Assembly: GCA_030762175.1 (NCBI GenBank)
Contig: CM060831.1
Location: 96,701,001 to 96,765,000, forward strand
DNA: 64,000 nucleotides
Source: Metallyticus violacea
Taxonomy: Eukaryota > Arthropoda > Insecta > Mantodea > Metallyticidae
Reading direction: 5' to 3'
A model generated the notes under the pieces. That model saw nothing but the letters and a program-made list of their open reading frames with translations. It was not told the DNA's origin and ran no database searches. How positions within the stretch are numbered: position 1 is the stretch's first letter; each line of letters starts with the position of its first letter. Below are positions 44,333-55,395 of the stretch, in pieces. The position numbers and the translations under genes were made by a program.

Positions 44333-45227
44333 GAGGGTGCCAAAAAATGTATGCACACTTTCACAGTAGATATCTATTTAACATATTTCAAAGTTGAACC
44401 GAAAAACAACAGTAATTTGTAGTAGTATGGTGTAATTCACATACATTATGATAGCGTTGCTATGTGACAGATAAATCAACAATGAACAAATGAAGTCAGG
44501 ATTATCATATGATGTTCTGTAAACAGACGTGACCCATATTACGTTATGCTAGCGTTGCTACAACAAAATGGAGCCAAGATTATCGTTTGAACAGCGGAAA
44601 GCAAATTTGAAGTGGTATTGGAAAACCGAGAATGTTGTTGAAGTTCAAAGGCAATGGATACGTGTGTATAGAACAGAACCGCCAACGCTTGTAATAATTG
44701 CAAGCATTCGAGACAAATTTGAGACTCGTGGTACCGTATGCGATGCTCACAAGTCCACCTGTGGTGCCTCAGCAGTAAAAACGGAAGTTAAATACTATTA
44801 AAAAAAATGTTCACAAGGGCAGATCTGGGAGACCTCGCACTGCAAGTCCCGCGCACTGGATAGGACGAAGAGGTCCGATTAATTCCACGCGTTCTCCGGA
44901 TCTAACTCCGTTGGACTTCTACCTATGGGGAACTCTTAAGGATGTTGTATACCGTAGAAAACCAGCCACACTGGCAGCACTTCGGGAAGAAATTAAAACC
45001 GCATTTACTGCAATCGCTGAGGACACTTTCGCAAACGTTGCTTAACGTGATTCAACGTACTCAGAAGTGTATCGACGCCGATAGTGGGCATTTTGAGCAA
45101 TTGTTGTAGCAGCTGTAAAAGTCAAGGATGATTAGTGCTCATCATTTTCGGTTTGTGTGAATTCAGTTTTGTTAAGTTAACACTATTTTTTCTTTGCTTG
45201 AAGTGTGTATACATTTTTGGCACCCTG
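44333..45227 (+). mobile_element. DUF4817-type DNA transposon, deleted copy 3 with both TIRs
   Basis: The ends GAGGGTGCCAAAAAATGTAT and (reverse complement) CAGGGTGCCAAAAATGTATA are terminal inverted repeats. The transposase starts at 44568 (MEPRLSFEQRKANLKWYW) and keeps the N-terminal DNA-binding region, interrupted at 44754-44807 by a SINE B scrap. At about 44848-44860 (TCCCGCGCACTGGAT) it jumps to WIGRRGPI, SPDLTPLDFYLWGTLKDVVY (third catalytic Asp region) and the C-terminus (QKC-like region with a frame change). About 500 bp encoding the first two catalytic Asp residues is missing. The 22.2-kb copy shares this junction. Confidence 0.82.
44754..44807 (+). repeat. SINE B 3' scrap inserted in the transposon
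   Basis: TCCACCTGTGGTGCCTCAGC...GGAAGTTAAATACTATT plus an A-tail equals the last 50 bp of SINE B. It is flanked by TGCTCACAAG (44744-44753) and TGTTCACAAG (44808-44817), a 10-bp duplication with one mismatch. Removing it restores the transposase reading. Confidence 0.85.
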
Positions 45228-45879
45228 TGCATGTAATTTTTTATATAAAATTTAACCTGTATGTTCCGTTGTAATGCCCATAGCCCTAACATTTTCACGC
45301 ACATTACTCTTTGATCATGAAATGTAATATGATGTATTCGTTCAATGAATTCTGCTGTTGTTGACTTTTTTGAATATCCTTCACGTGGTTCATTTTTAAG
45401 GCAGGTATGGCCATGCTTAAATGCAACGTGCATTTTAATTGTTGGAAATGATAGAGAAGAATTTTCATAACCTGTTTTACAAAGAAATGTTTGAACAAAC
45501 GACTAAAGTTTTTAAATGCATGTTTATGACTTATATACCAATGTAAAAACAATTCTCTTGCCAACTGATAGCTACATATGGTTAAGGATGGAAACTTTTC
45601 AAATCGTTCTCTTAAATGAACAATCATTCTTTTATATAACTTTTTATTTTTGGAATATACGTCCGAATTATGATATTCTATCTGAAAATGGCTATTTGAT
45701 GCAACATATTAGCGTACATTTTGGAAACATAAATAATAAATTTGCATTTTTTGTGAAAATTTCAAAATAAATTGAATCATTTTTGTTTGCGATTAATTTA
45801 TTTGCAGAATCAGACTAGTTTAGTGAACAATAGTAATGTCCAACAATGAATACGACTAGGAAATTATAGTTGGAAATCT
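45228..45879. other. Spacer, no gene seen
   Basis: AT-rich; the ORFs of up to 107 codons on either strand have no recognisable motif. Confidence 0.45.
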
Positions 45880-46050
45880 CCTTCTCTTTATCTGGCCCAG
45901 TGCGCTGTATTTTAGGCGGTAACGCTTGGGACTGGCTAGCTCCTTGATTCAAAGCCCTTGAGGCCGGCCATCTTGTTCTTGAGTTTTTTCATGGTTCCCC
46001 TGGTAACTTAAAGAACGAGAAATTTTGTATTCCATTCCATTTCATTTCGT
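45880..46050 (+). repeat. Possible tRNA-like SINE, low confidence
   Basis: GGCGGTAACGCTTGGGACTG and TTGATTCAAAGCCC are A-/B-box-like at tRNA spacing. The end ATTCCATTCCATTTCATTTC resembles the SINE C tail. No duplication was found. Confidence 0.35.
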
Positions 46051-46714
46051 TGTTTTCTGATTATAGGACCGAAATTTCCAGGCGAGGAGAACTGACGCCA
46101 AATTCCATTAGAAAGGAATTGTTCATGTGATTTATTATCCCCTAAATATTGTCATCATTACATTTATCCTCAATTTCTCGTATTTTTAGATAAACATTAG
46201 GCATTTTGCAAACTGTGTGGCTTATGTCTGCTTTTTTTCTTTTAAGAGAGGAAAACTTTCATTTTTTAAACTTATATAAAGTACACACTCTTCGCAAAAA
46301 AAATTTACAAATAGTTTTAATAAAGCTATAACTTTAATGGCATATTGTTTTATTATCATCAATGCCGAAGGCGTTTTGCTTCTTTTGTTGAGACAGACTC
46401 AGTAGTGACACGGAACAAATCTCGCAAAAATTGTAATCAATAAAGACCGCGAGATTTCTAAAGGAATTTGCTAATTAACCATTAAATATTTTACTTCCTA
46501 AATGAGTAATCTCACTTGTATACTCATGACCCATTATACTTTTCAATGGCAATTAACATCTTTTCTGCCATCTCCTAGTAATTGTTTGAACTTGAAGGAG
46601 TTGAAGGGTAAGACAAATCTTGAAACTGAAACACTTAATACTTTTTGAAAAGTCTACTCCACATATTACTGCCAGTATTAGTAATGACACATTTCAAATA
46701 ACATACAAATTTTA

Positions 46715-46985
46715 CATTGCTGAGTAGTATTTAACCATAGACACCACATGAAATGAAATAATTGTAAAAGAAGTATTTTTTTAAAGGAATGAAACTTTCC
46801 TTAAGGAATGAAACTTTCCTTAAGGAATGAAACTTTCAAGTTCGATGTACCTCCCCAGCATTTGCCATTAATGAGGACTGAGGAAAACCTGGAAAAGAAC
46901 TCAGTCCTGGTGGGGATCGAACCCCAGACCTCCCGCTCACGAGTCCACGCCTTTAACGACCTCTGCCACCCGTGGGCGGTTTCTG
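46715..46985 (-). repeat. SINE family B, with local tandem expansion
   Basis: On the minus strand: GCAGAGGTCGTTAAAGGCGT, GGTTCGATCCCCACC (B box), TTTTCCAGGTTTTCCTCAGTC and AAATGCTGGGGAGG. Then comes a tract where AAGGAATGAAACTTTCCTT is repeated nearly three times (46784-46837, plus strand), in place of the single GTTTCCTTCCTT segment of other copies. Confidence 0.8.
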
Positions 46986-47765
46986 CCTGAGAATAAAATT
47001 TAATTTAAATTGTATGACATTTCATGTATTCAGAAGAGCTGCAGACACGAATGGATATAACGCATTGTTCGAGCCAAGGACCCTGCTAAATCATACCCTT
47101 TGGCATTTGCACAGTACGGGAACAACTGCTTGAATACTTCTCTGGGGAAATGATGCAGAAGTTGGTAACGGAGAGCAGCATGAGTCACCTGGCAGCCAAC
47201 CGCGCGCGTTCCTACCCCCACTACCAGCGGGGGTGGAGTGCAAATGATGATTATGACCGCGGGGTACGAATTTCATATTCATGCAACAACCATAAAAACG
47301 CCTTCTCCACACCTTTTATACTTGAGAGACAGTTGAGAACAGTTTTTTCAAACTGCGTTTCAGAATTCGAGCTGTTATATAATTTGGTTTAAGTTTCCTG
47401 CAATATCGCTTTCTTTATGTAACAACATTGCGATGTTCTGCTGTTATAGTATAGCTGAGTTTGTTCTCTATCTTACTAATAATAGGAATAAAGTATGGTA
47501 CGATTTTTATATTGTTAATAAAGAATTATATTAAGGTATTGTTGTCGATTTCAACTTATATAACTTTACACATTGCGAATAGCACTTGTGGGCTTAACTC
47601 AATCGTTTGTTGGTTCGATACTTCGAACGAGATTTGTTCAAAAATAACCTACATATTACTGAGCATTGTCTCCCTTGAAGTAATTTCCCTCTTTATAGAT
47701 AAACCTTCCCAGCGGAGTTTGAGCTTCTGAAACCAGTCCTTATGGGCGTTTTTCGAGATTGTACT
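46986..47765. other. Spacer, no gene seen
   Basis: Nothing recognised. The stretch 47040-47260 is more GC-balanced. Confidence 0.4.
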
Positions 47766-48420
47766 AACTTACGTCTATGGATTTTGTTTTATCTCCTCAA
47801 CTGAGTCAAATCTTTGTACTTTCATTGTAGATTTCAACCTTGAAAATAAAATAAAAATTAAAAAAAAAAAAAAAAAAAGAGCAGGTGTTAAATTAGGAGA
47901 GTTTGGAGGTGGGGAAGAACAGTCATCTTGTATTTCTGCAAACATTACTAAACAAGGAATAATGAATGTACGGGTGCGTAATCGTGTTGCAGGATTCAAG
48001 AATTGTTTCTCCACAGTCTTGGCTTCTTACTTTCTACTTTTTCTCGCAGATGTGTGAGGAAATTTTGGTAACACCAGCGAATAACGGTTTGATCCTCCGG
48101 CAGAATATTGTTTTTATGTCGAAAATAAAGTTGAAAAGCGCTTTGATATTTGATCTGATTTGACGAGTTTTTTTGGGGGGGGGTTGTGAACAATTTTCAG
48201 CTCATTGTGATTAATGGAATTTTTCCCTCAACATCGTAACTATACACTCACGTGTCACCATCAGTGATGTGCTTTTCAGAACCCATTTCAACGTCATTAA
48301 CGTTGTTAAAGTTCCTGACAGATCGCAACTCGAATGTGTTCGAGGGACAAACTGCAACATGATGCATATAAACATTTTCTGCGAGGGTTTCATGGCACTC
48401 TCCCACAGAAAAGTTACACT
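47766..48420 (-). pseudogene. mariner transposase remnant
   Basis: Minus strand: GDT followed by a stop, then VYSYDVEGKIPL (worn GDETWVYGYDVET, about 48268), then KKTRQIRSNIKALFNFIFD (about 48170), LREKVESKKPRLWRNNS, LQHD-like text near 47990 (second Asp region), PPPNSPNLTP and finally RLKSTMKVQRFDSVEEIKQN (about 47775). It is the same subgroup as the copy at 60.85-62.14 kb. Stops, a poly-T tract and frame changes abolish coding. Confidence 0.75.
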
Positions 48421-48714
48421 ATTTTTCTCGAACAGTCAAGGATGATCTCATTACTTCTGGTCTCATGAGCGTCGTCAGTTGACATCGATTGGCGTTCGTT
48501 TTTAAATTAAGAGGGTACTAACTTACACAAAAAATTTTTTTTGTTAATAATAGTTCGCTAAATGTTGCTGCACACTTCCCTCTTTCCCTAAAAATTAGCA
48601 TTTTAACTGACTTTAAAGCTTAAAGCAACTAACATTTAAAAAGCTTCACAATTTTACAATGCTTGAACTTCTATTTATTTTGGGTTCATTTGCCTCTGTC
48701 TTTTCAGGAATTAT
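48421..48714. other. Spacer
   Basis: Nothing recognised. Confidence 0.4.
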
Positions 48715-49745
48715 GTAGAAGCAGGCTCCGGTTAAGTGCCCCACGTTGGGCACCAATTATGCAGCTGTTTAGTAGGCTCCGGCTAAGTACTCCATTTTGG
48801 GCATCAATTTTAAAGCGATTTGTTGTCGACGGCGAGTGGTCTGATGTGATGCCAATTTTGAAGCGGTTTGGTAGATTGATTAATGATCGATTCGGTGTTG
48901 TTGCTCATGTTTCAATGACAACAGTTTCTCATGGCGAATTCTGCTGTTTGTTTGTTTTTTTTTTTTTTGCTTCGTACTGAACAGGACTAGAGAGGATTTA
49001 AATAGTATAAACAAGCACGCGATGTGACATAATAAATAAATAAATAAATAAATATATATGTGTTTGTGGTAATTTGTTATGTTCAAAAGTTTTCGCGTCC
49101 TCTGGTGTTTTGCGTACGATGGACTTAGCTACGTCGAATACAAACTTAGCTTCCGCGTGTGAAACTTACAGATAAATGTCGCGGCGTGTGAAACTGGAGT
49201 AGTTTACTTAACTGATGTATCGGAAGAGCGTAGCTGATAACCGCTTCTCAGCTGAGTATCAACTTAAAAAAACTGCCTAATTGATACATCAGAACTGCGT
49301 GCCCGCATCTGGAGTGGAACTTGTTATCTGTATCTGAGTTAATGCTATGAAATGTGTGCCTCAGCAACGTCGAACTTATGAGTACTGCGAATTGCGTGTA
49401 TCTTGTCGAATGTAGATTTTATAATTGCGTACTGAGAACTGCTTGCCCCCGCAGAGCAAACGCTTCATTAAAATATTTAATTCAAATCAAGTAAACGTTG
49501 GCTAAACGACGCCACAGGACATCACACAGATACGTGCAAATTCGCCCCTATCTTTAAAAGTTCAAACATACATTTTCCATTGGCTGGTTTGTTCACCTGC
49601 CACCGTGCAATTCGGTATTTTTGAAAGTTTAATGCAGTTTGTTGGCATTGGCTAGTTTAAAGGCTAATAGTGCAACTCCTGTCTGAGTCAAAAGCCTAAA
49701 CGAATATAAAAGTTTTCCACTTTATTAAATCAACAAAGGTACAAA
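48715..49745 (+). repeat. LTR-like repeat, copy 2
   Basis: Starts with the near-palindromic GTGCCCCACGTTGGGCACC (48736-48754), repeated in weaker form near 48787 (TACTCCATTTTGGGCATC). Shared blocks: TTTCGCGTCCTCTGGTGTTT (49091), AAAGTTCAAACATACATTTT and TTGGCTGGTTTG, and a TATA-like ATATAAAAG at 49704-49712. No gag, pol or env motifs adjoin it. Confidence 0.55.
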
Positions 49746-50142
49746 TGTTTATTTCTTGCGTGGGTAACATGGGAGGCGTAAGGAATAAGTTCAACATGTG
49801 CATCCAACAACAGCAATTACTTAAAAAAAAAAAAATCTTCTGTCTTTACTACAGGTAAGCTGAATTGATCCTTTAAGTTTGTTGTTCTGATTCAAGAAGT
49901 AGCCGAATATATAACAATGGTAATTGTCCGTCTTAGCTAAGAGTCTATTTTTCTGTATCTATGAGAATGTTAATTACCAAAAAGGGCCTGTCTGAGAGGA
50001 GAAAATATTAAATTAACCCATGCGTTCAATCAACATTTTATACAGATGAGGTAGCAAAGCGAAGACTGAAATATGTAAGAAGATTTTTAAAATAGAACTG
50101 AACATATTAAATTTGAAATGTAATAAAAAGTATTTTAATTAA
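49746..50142. other. Spacer
   Basis: Nothing recognised. Confidence 0.4.
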
Positions 50143-51042
50143 CAAGGGCTGTTCAATAAACGGTTATCATAAATTTTTAACAACATACGTTTGCTAATCT
50201 TCATAATTTTGTTGCTCTTTGTCATAGGATGCAATCTCCCTTCCCAGCTCTTCTGTCAGTTTCAAAGACATGCTGGAAACCATTGTATTAAATAGGTCTT
50301 TCAGAAAGATACTTTCACCACTACTTCTGATGTTGGGAAATGCCTCCCTTGAAGATGTTTCTTCAATTTGAAGAAAATGAGGCTGAATCTGGACTATAGG
50401 GAAGGTGAGGGACCCACTTCACACAGACCTTTGTGATGTTTCCAGCAACAACATTTGCGATGTGCGGCATGCAGCATTTTCAGGACAGCTCTGTTGAACT
50501 TTCAGAATGGAAATGATGTAAGCAAGTTTCACTGAAAGAAACTCCGCATCTTCAACTGCATGTAAATCTACGCGGAAATCAGCATTCTTGAAACCCACCG
50601 TGCACAAGCAGGCCTCATTTGCAGTCACCAACGCGTGGGTGGCGCCCAGTGAAATTACTGGAAGTGTTTTTAATGTTATTCGACGATCTTCTCTCACAAT
50701 AATAGCAGCGTGTTGTGTTTTCTTCCGTTAGAGCTCAAACAGGAGCGTCGGGTTCACCTTCCTTTGAAATTGATTGCCTCTCCTCTTTAAACCTCTTCTA
50801 GCATTGCTTAGGCCTCAGTTGAAGACTTGTTGAAACGAAAGCAGAATTTCACAGCAGTCACCTCCAGATTGCTGTAGGCGAAACTGAACATATCTCAACT
50901 TGCACACCTCTCACAGGTTGGAACCGGAAGTAGTACCACATGTACATTACGCATTAATTTAACAAAACATTGTAAATTTAAATGTAAATGCGAGAAATTA
51001 TGCATGTATAAATTATAACCATTCTTTATTTACCAGCCCTTG
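50143..51042 (-). mobile_element. mariner, TIR-bounded, decayed (about 900 bp)
   Basis: The ends CAAGGGCTGTTCAATAAACG and (reverse complement) CAAGGGCTGGTAAATAAAGA are terminal inverted repeats, matching the right end of the outer mariner at 62.39 kb. On the minus strand: REDRRITLKTLP (about 50697), WVPHLPYSPDSAS (about 50415, third-Asp block) and FKLKKHLQGRHFPTSEVV (about 50370). The middle is unreadable and partly deleted. Confidence 0.8.
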
Positions 51043-51429
51043 TATATCATTTCAGTACACGTCATCATACTTAATTTTAGACCTAGTATAAAATATAAAT
51101 AATAAATAGGTACGCTATTCAAAAAGATTGGCTTTAGTTTTATTATCTTTTATTTTTTTGGTTAGTAGTTATTCGTTATTAGATTTTTATTATTATCAAA
51201 TTTGCTTCCCCCCCCTTTGTATCCCTTCAAAGAAGCAGAAATTTCCAAATTTTAATTTCAAACAAGCTGTAAAAGACAGAAACACATTTGCAAATCATTG
51301 GAAAGGAACAAAAGTCAGAACGATAGTCAATTCTTACCATGTTCCTAATTATTGAGTTCACGGCTTCAACAATTCAGTGTTTCAGCTGTAGCAGACATCG
51401 ATGGTACATACCCCTACAGATAATCCCAG
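51043..51429. other. Spacer
   Basis: Nothing recognised. Confidence 0.4.
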
Positions 51430-51780
51430 GGTAGGGTCTAATGACCTAGGAGGGTTCAGAGTATGAACAAGATCTTGCTATTTACTTCTTCTGGTATGTT
51501 GTCGTTCAGATAATGTCTCATCTCAAAGTGAAAGTAAGGCGGTGCACCATCTTGCATGAAAAAGTCATTTGAATCCTGTTGAACTTGGGGGAACAGTCAG
51601 TTACGTAGCTCTCCAAGGGTGAAATTTCTGTCGTAGTTTGCTTCCCTAAAAATGAAAGACCATAATGTATGCTTACAGAAATGGCGCAAAAGATATTCTT
51701 CTTCGCCAGGTTCCTTTTATTGACAGCTATGCAAGAATTTTCTGTCCCCAATTCCAGCATTGAGGCAATTAAGCTTACCA
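51430..51780 (-). pseudogene. Tc1/mariner-like transposase core fragment
   Basis: Minus strand: LGTENSCIAVNKRNLAKKN, FCAISVSIHYGLSFL and, with a frame change, text equivalent to VTD.LFPQ..QDSNDF.MQDGAPPHFHFEVRHYLND (about 51610-51500). The second catalytic Asp lies in an MQDGAP-like motif. Only the middle of the catalytic domain is present. It resembles the DUF4817-associated family, but the segment does not overlap the other copies here, so membership is inference. Confidence 0.6.
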
Positions 51781-52379
51781 GATAGATAAAACGTTAATTC
51801 AACCAAGACAATTAATTATTTTCCTGTATTGTCGCTATTTGCCTATAAACAAGAAACAGCAACCCTGTGTGTTATTGAAAGGAATTTCTAGCAAGCTTTC
51901 ATAAATTTTAAACTTTCCTCTGTGCAACGTGGAGTTTTTTTTTCCATTTACAGTGTTAAAATATTTAGAAACAATTTTCTAATCTTTCATATCCTGTATT
52001 TGTATCGCATTATAACGCACAGTTCTCTTCTATCCAACATTTATCTTTTTATTTTAAAAAAAATGTTGGGGTTACAAACCTCTGGGTCTAGATGCTATGC
52101 AAGGACGTTTATGGTTGAGTTTCGTATACACTGCATATGTTCCAACAGGACAAAAATTCATCGTTGCTAAGAAAGTTGAAAACTGCTCCCCCCCCCCTTC
52201 CATTTCTCAAAATGGTGCAAATTGTCGACAACAACCGTGCCGTGCCGAAATCCTGAGATTCGCTATGCCAATTAAACGCAGATGCAGGCTGTATTATAAC
52301 CGAAGTGAAGAGGTAGACAGCTGAAAGTGAGTAAATCGCTGTTAATTGTCTGAGGTGCTGAAGCAATTTGGGCGACAAT
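51781..52379. other. Spacer, no gene seen
   Basis: AT-rich; ORFs of 75-89 codons on both strands have no recognisable motif. Confidence 0.4.
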
Positions 52380-53470
52380 TTTGAGAGCAGTTTTGTTGAT
52401 GGGACTATTGGTCTCCAATTATGAAATGATTTAGTTACTGAACGCCATATTTTTTTTAGCGGGTATCGTTGATAGACTATCGATCGCTTTGGTGTTGTTG
52501 TCCACGCTTCATGACACCAATATCTCAGGATTTTATTACGCTATTTTGTGAGTCGTGCTCAACAGGACTGGGAGAGGGTATCAACTGTGTTAATAATCAC
52601 GCGATTAGTACATTTAAATACGTATGGACATTTATTATTCGTAAGATCTTTCGCGTCCTCTGGTGTTCTGCATACGAGAGAACTTAACTCCGGCGAATTT
52701 AGTTGACCCGACTCCCAAGGAGATGAAATGCTGCTATGAACTGCAATTATCTGAACTGAACTATCTGATATATCAAATGAGTTGCCAAACTAAGTATTTG
52801 TTGTTGATTTGATTTATTTATGGGCTCCTTAACAACTCAGGGCATCAGCGTCCCATTCAATTCAGGGCGTGAAACGGTCGACAAATTTTGCTCAGAGGCC
52901 TCTTCTTTCAGGCTTGAGGTTCTTTATCGTGCCATAAATGTACGATAGGGGACCCACGGCTTTACTTCCCTTGCGAAGGAAACCATCCTTTGGATTTTTA
53001 CGCCCGAAAAAATCCATCGATCCTGGCCGGGTTTGAACCCGTGATCTTGGATTTAGAAGGCAAGTATGGTTACCACTAGACCACCAGAACCGATCCGAAC
53101 TGAGTGGCCTAGTGGAGCAAATGCCTCCATATATATTTGATTCAAATTAAATGGACATTGGCTTCACTAAGCCATGGGGGTCACGTAAGTACGCCCAAGT
53201 ATCGAGTCTTGTTTTAAAAATTCAAAATGTACATCTATTATTGGCTGGTTCAAATTTACCTGCAACCGTATGCCACCCGCTACTATTTGAAATTTTAAAA
53301 CGTTTATTTACATTTGTTGGTTTAAAGTTAACTGGACAACCGGTTGGCAAGTTCATTCCTCTTAACGTATTTAAAAGGCCTTGGCTTTATCAACACTCGC
53401 CAGGTCTTTACAGAAGTGGCCAATACTGGTCCCTTTGGGTTTATTCTTCCTTTAAATAGCGTTTATGGCC
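52380..53470 (+). repeat. LTR-like repeat, copy 3, interrupted by SINE A
   Basis: It shares GATAGACTATCGATCG..TTGGTGTTGTTG, CAACAGGACTGGGAGAGG and TTTCGCGTCCTCTGGTGTTC (52649) with copy 2. After the SINE (52808-53094) come ATTTGATTCAAATTAA, AAATTCAAAATGTACATCTA, TTGGCTGGTTCAAATTTACC and GTATTTAAAAGGCC. The GTTGGGC start is not visible. Confidence 0.55.
52808..53094 (-). repeat. tRNA-derived SINE family A, inserted in LTR-like repeat
   Basis: Full copy: head GGTTCTGGTGGTCTAGTGGT, B box GGTTCAAACCCGGCC, standard body, tail AAATAAATCAAATC. The flanks CCAAACTAAGT and CCGAACTGAGT may be an aged duplication (two mismatches). Confidence 0.85.
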
Positions 53471-54854
53471 TCCTTGGGGTTCCGGGCTCCCGTAAACAGC
53501 TACACCACAGAACTTTTTCTTTTGTTCACGTACACTTCACATTATTAATTTAAACCTCATGATACATATATATTCTAAATAAATATTACTAATTACAAAT
53601 TCACAAATTATAATGACTAGTTTTGCAACATATATATGATATTATATTCATATTTTAGTGCGGGTAGGCCGTAAGGACTGTGTCAGCGCTCTCGCTAATA
53701 TTCCAACTATATATGAATTGTTGGCTTGATTGAAAAATTACGGACACCGTAATCGGCCACCGAAGCCTTTGTGTCACACCCAGAGAATATTATGGAATAA
53801 GGTGTATTCAATTTAGTGACCTCATCATAATATCAGTATGCTTAAATGTAAGGCGAAATGAAGAAATCTGGAAGCGACAGAATGTAACGCTTTCTATTTA
53901 TATATCATCAAACTTCATGTATATTATTCTCAGAAATGTTGTGGCTCAATATACAATAATCTTCAAAGTCTGCATTATTGATACAACGTTCATGTATAAC
54001 AACTTCTGAAACAATATAGATGCTACCTACTAAAGCGCCATTGTTTATTCACTTACGCGAGCTGCTTTTGTTTATTTAAAATGGATGTTTTTTTTTGTTT
54101 CACAAATCGAGTTTAAAGGTAACTTATTCTAGCAGTGAAGTAATGGTAAAAGTGGTAGTGGTATAGTAGTAATATTATTTTTTAGTAGCAATTCATATAA
54201 CGACACTACAGTTCTAGGCGAGCTGGATTTACACTTTCACTACGCATACGATTTTGGAACGGTTTATAACATTATTTCAGAATGGTGCCTTCTGTTTTCA
54301 GATCATAAAGTTTATTTCTTTCATACTTCTCTTCCTTGTTCATTATAGAGCTTGCCAATAATTACTTTCATATGGCTGACACGGCTATTACCAAGTAAAT
54401 TTCCCATAGGTTTCCTGTCCCTTTTTCCATTCGAACACAACGAATAAATATATCCTAAGAGCAATAGTTATATTTGTTATTATCAGATTTTATCATTTTT
54501 ACTGATTCTTCCATGACCTGTCAGATGTAATACACCTGTCGAAGTTTACATTTTAATCACATTTTAACGCCAGGGACGATTCTTTCGGCCTCCTGTCCCG
54601 GCGATTCATTATCATCCCATCATCGATTTTGCAATTTCGTTATGTTTTCTTTCCCAAAAACCTCCTCACCTTCTACGGATTCGTCTTTCTGTAATCAGCA
54701 ACCACTAAGAGCTGTAAAATTCTAGATGTCTGTTCTCTGGTAGAAACCTCCTGTATGCATAAACCTTTCTTATTAACAACTTCCTCTGAATCGTTCTCTT
54801 ATTGCTCTCTCCTTAATTAACGCACTGTACAAAATTGAAAAAGTTACACTGCTT
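53471..54854. other. Spacer, no gene seen
   Basis: AT-rich; nothing recognised. Confidence 0.5.
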
Positions 54855-55040
54855 TCATGGTCTAGTACCAGCTTCGGCAACTACTAAGCTGGGGGTCCTA
54901 GGTTCAAATTCTGGGCAAGTCAAGCGGTCTGGGTAAGCTTTTTTTTTCCCCCTCGAGTTTTTCTTACCCTGAGAAGATGAATGGTAGACATCTTTAAGGC
55001 GCCAAGATCATTTGCTCCATTATTAATTCATTTCATTTCA
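54855..55040 (+). repeat. tRNA-derived SINE family C
   Basis: TGGTCTAGTACCAGCTTCGG (A-box-like), GGTTCAAATTCTGGG (B box), CTGGGTAAGC plus a T-tract, TTTTTCTTACCCTGAGAAG, CTTTAAGGCGCCAAGATC, and a tail of (ATTTC) units. Confidence 0.7.
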
Positions 55041-55179
55041 TTCATCCCTACGTACTACTGTATTTACCCCACTATCTACAGACGTCGCGAAAAGACCAAT
55101 TTTATTGAACATTAATTAAAATGTTTATTCCTTGTAATTTCCTTATTGTCATACTTTATAGTATATACTACACAGCTAT
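55041..55179. other. Spacer
   Basis: Nothing recognised. Confidence 0.4.
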
Positions 55180-55301
55180 TTCATTGATAATAGTAGTAGT
55201 AGAAGTAGTTGTAGTTGTTGTAGTGGTAAATAATAGTAGCAGTAGAGTAGTGGTGTGGTAGCAATAGTTCAGTAGTAGTATTGGTAGCGTTAGTAGTAGT
55301 G

Positions 55302-55381
<80 letters not shown>

Positions 55382-55395
55382 TGTTGTTGTTGTAA
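55180..55395 (+). repeat. (GTA)n/(GTT)n microsatellite
   Basis: Long run of AGT triplets, perfect over about 55302-55380, with interrupted units upstream and GTT units at the end. Confidence 0.95.

Noticed and set aside
45122..45627. Two overlapping minus-strand ORFs of just over 100 codons
   Set aside because: The first overlaps the end of a DNA transposon; neither shows a recognisable motif.
48715..53470. LTR-like copies 2 and 3 as the two LTRs of one retrotransposon
   Set aside because: They are too diverged from each other, the space between holds only unrelated DNA transposon pieces, and no gag or pol is present.
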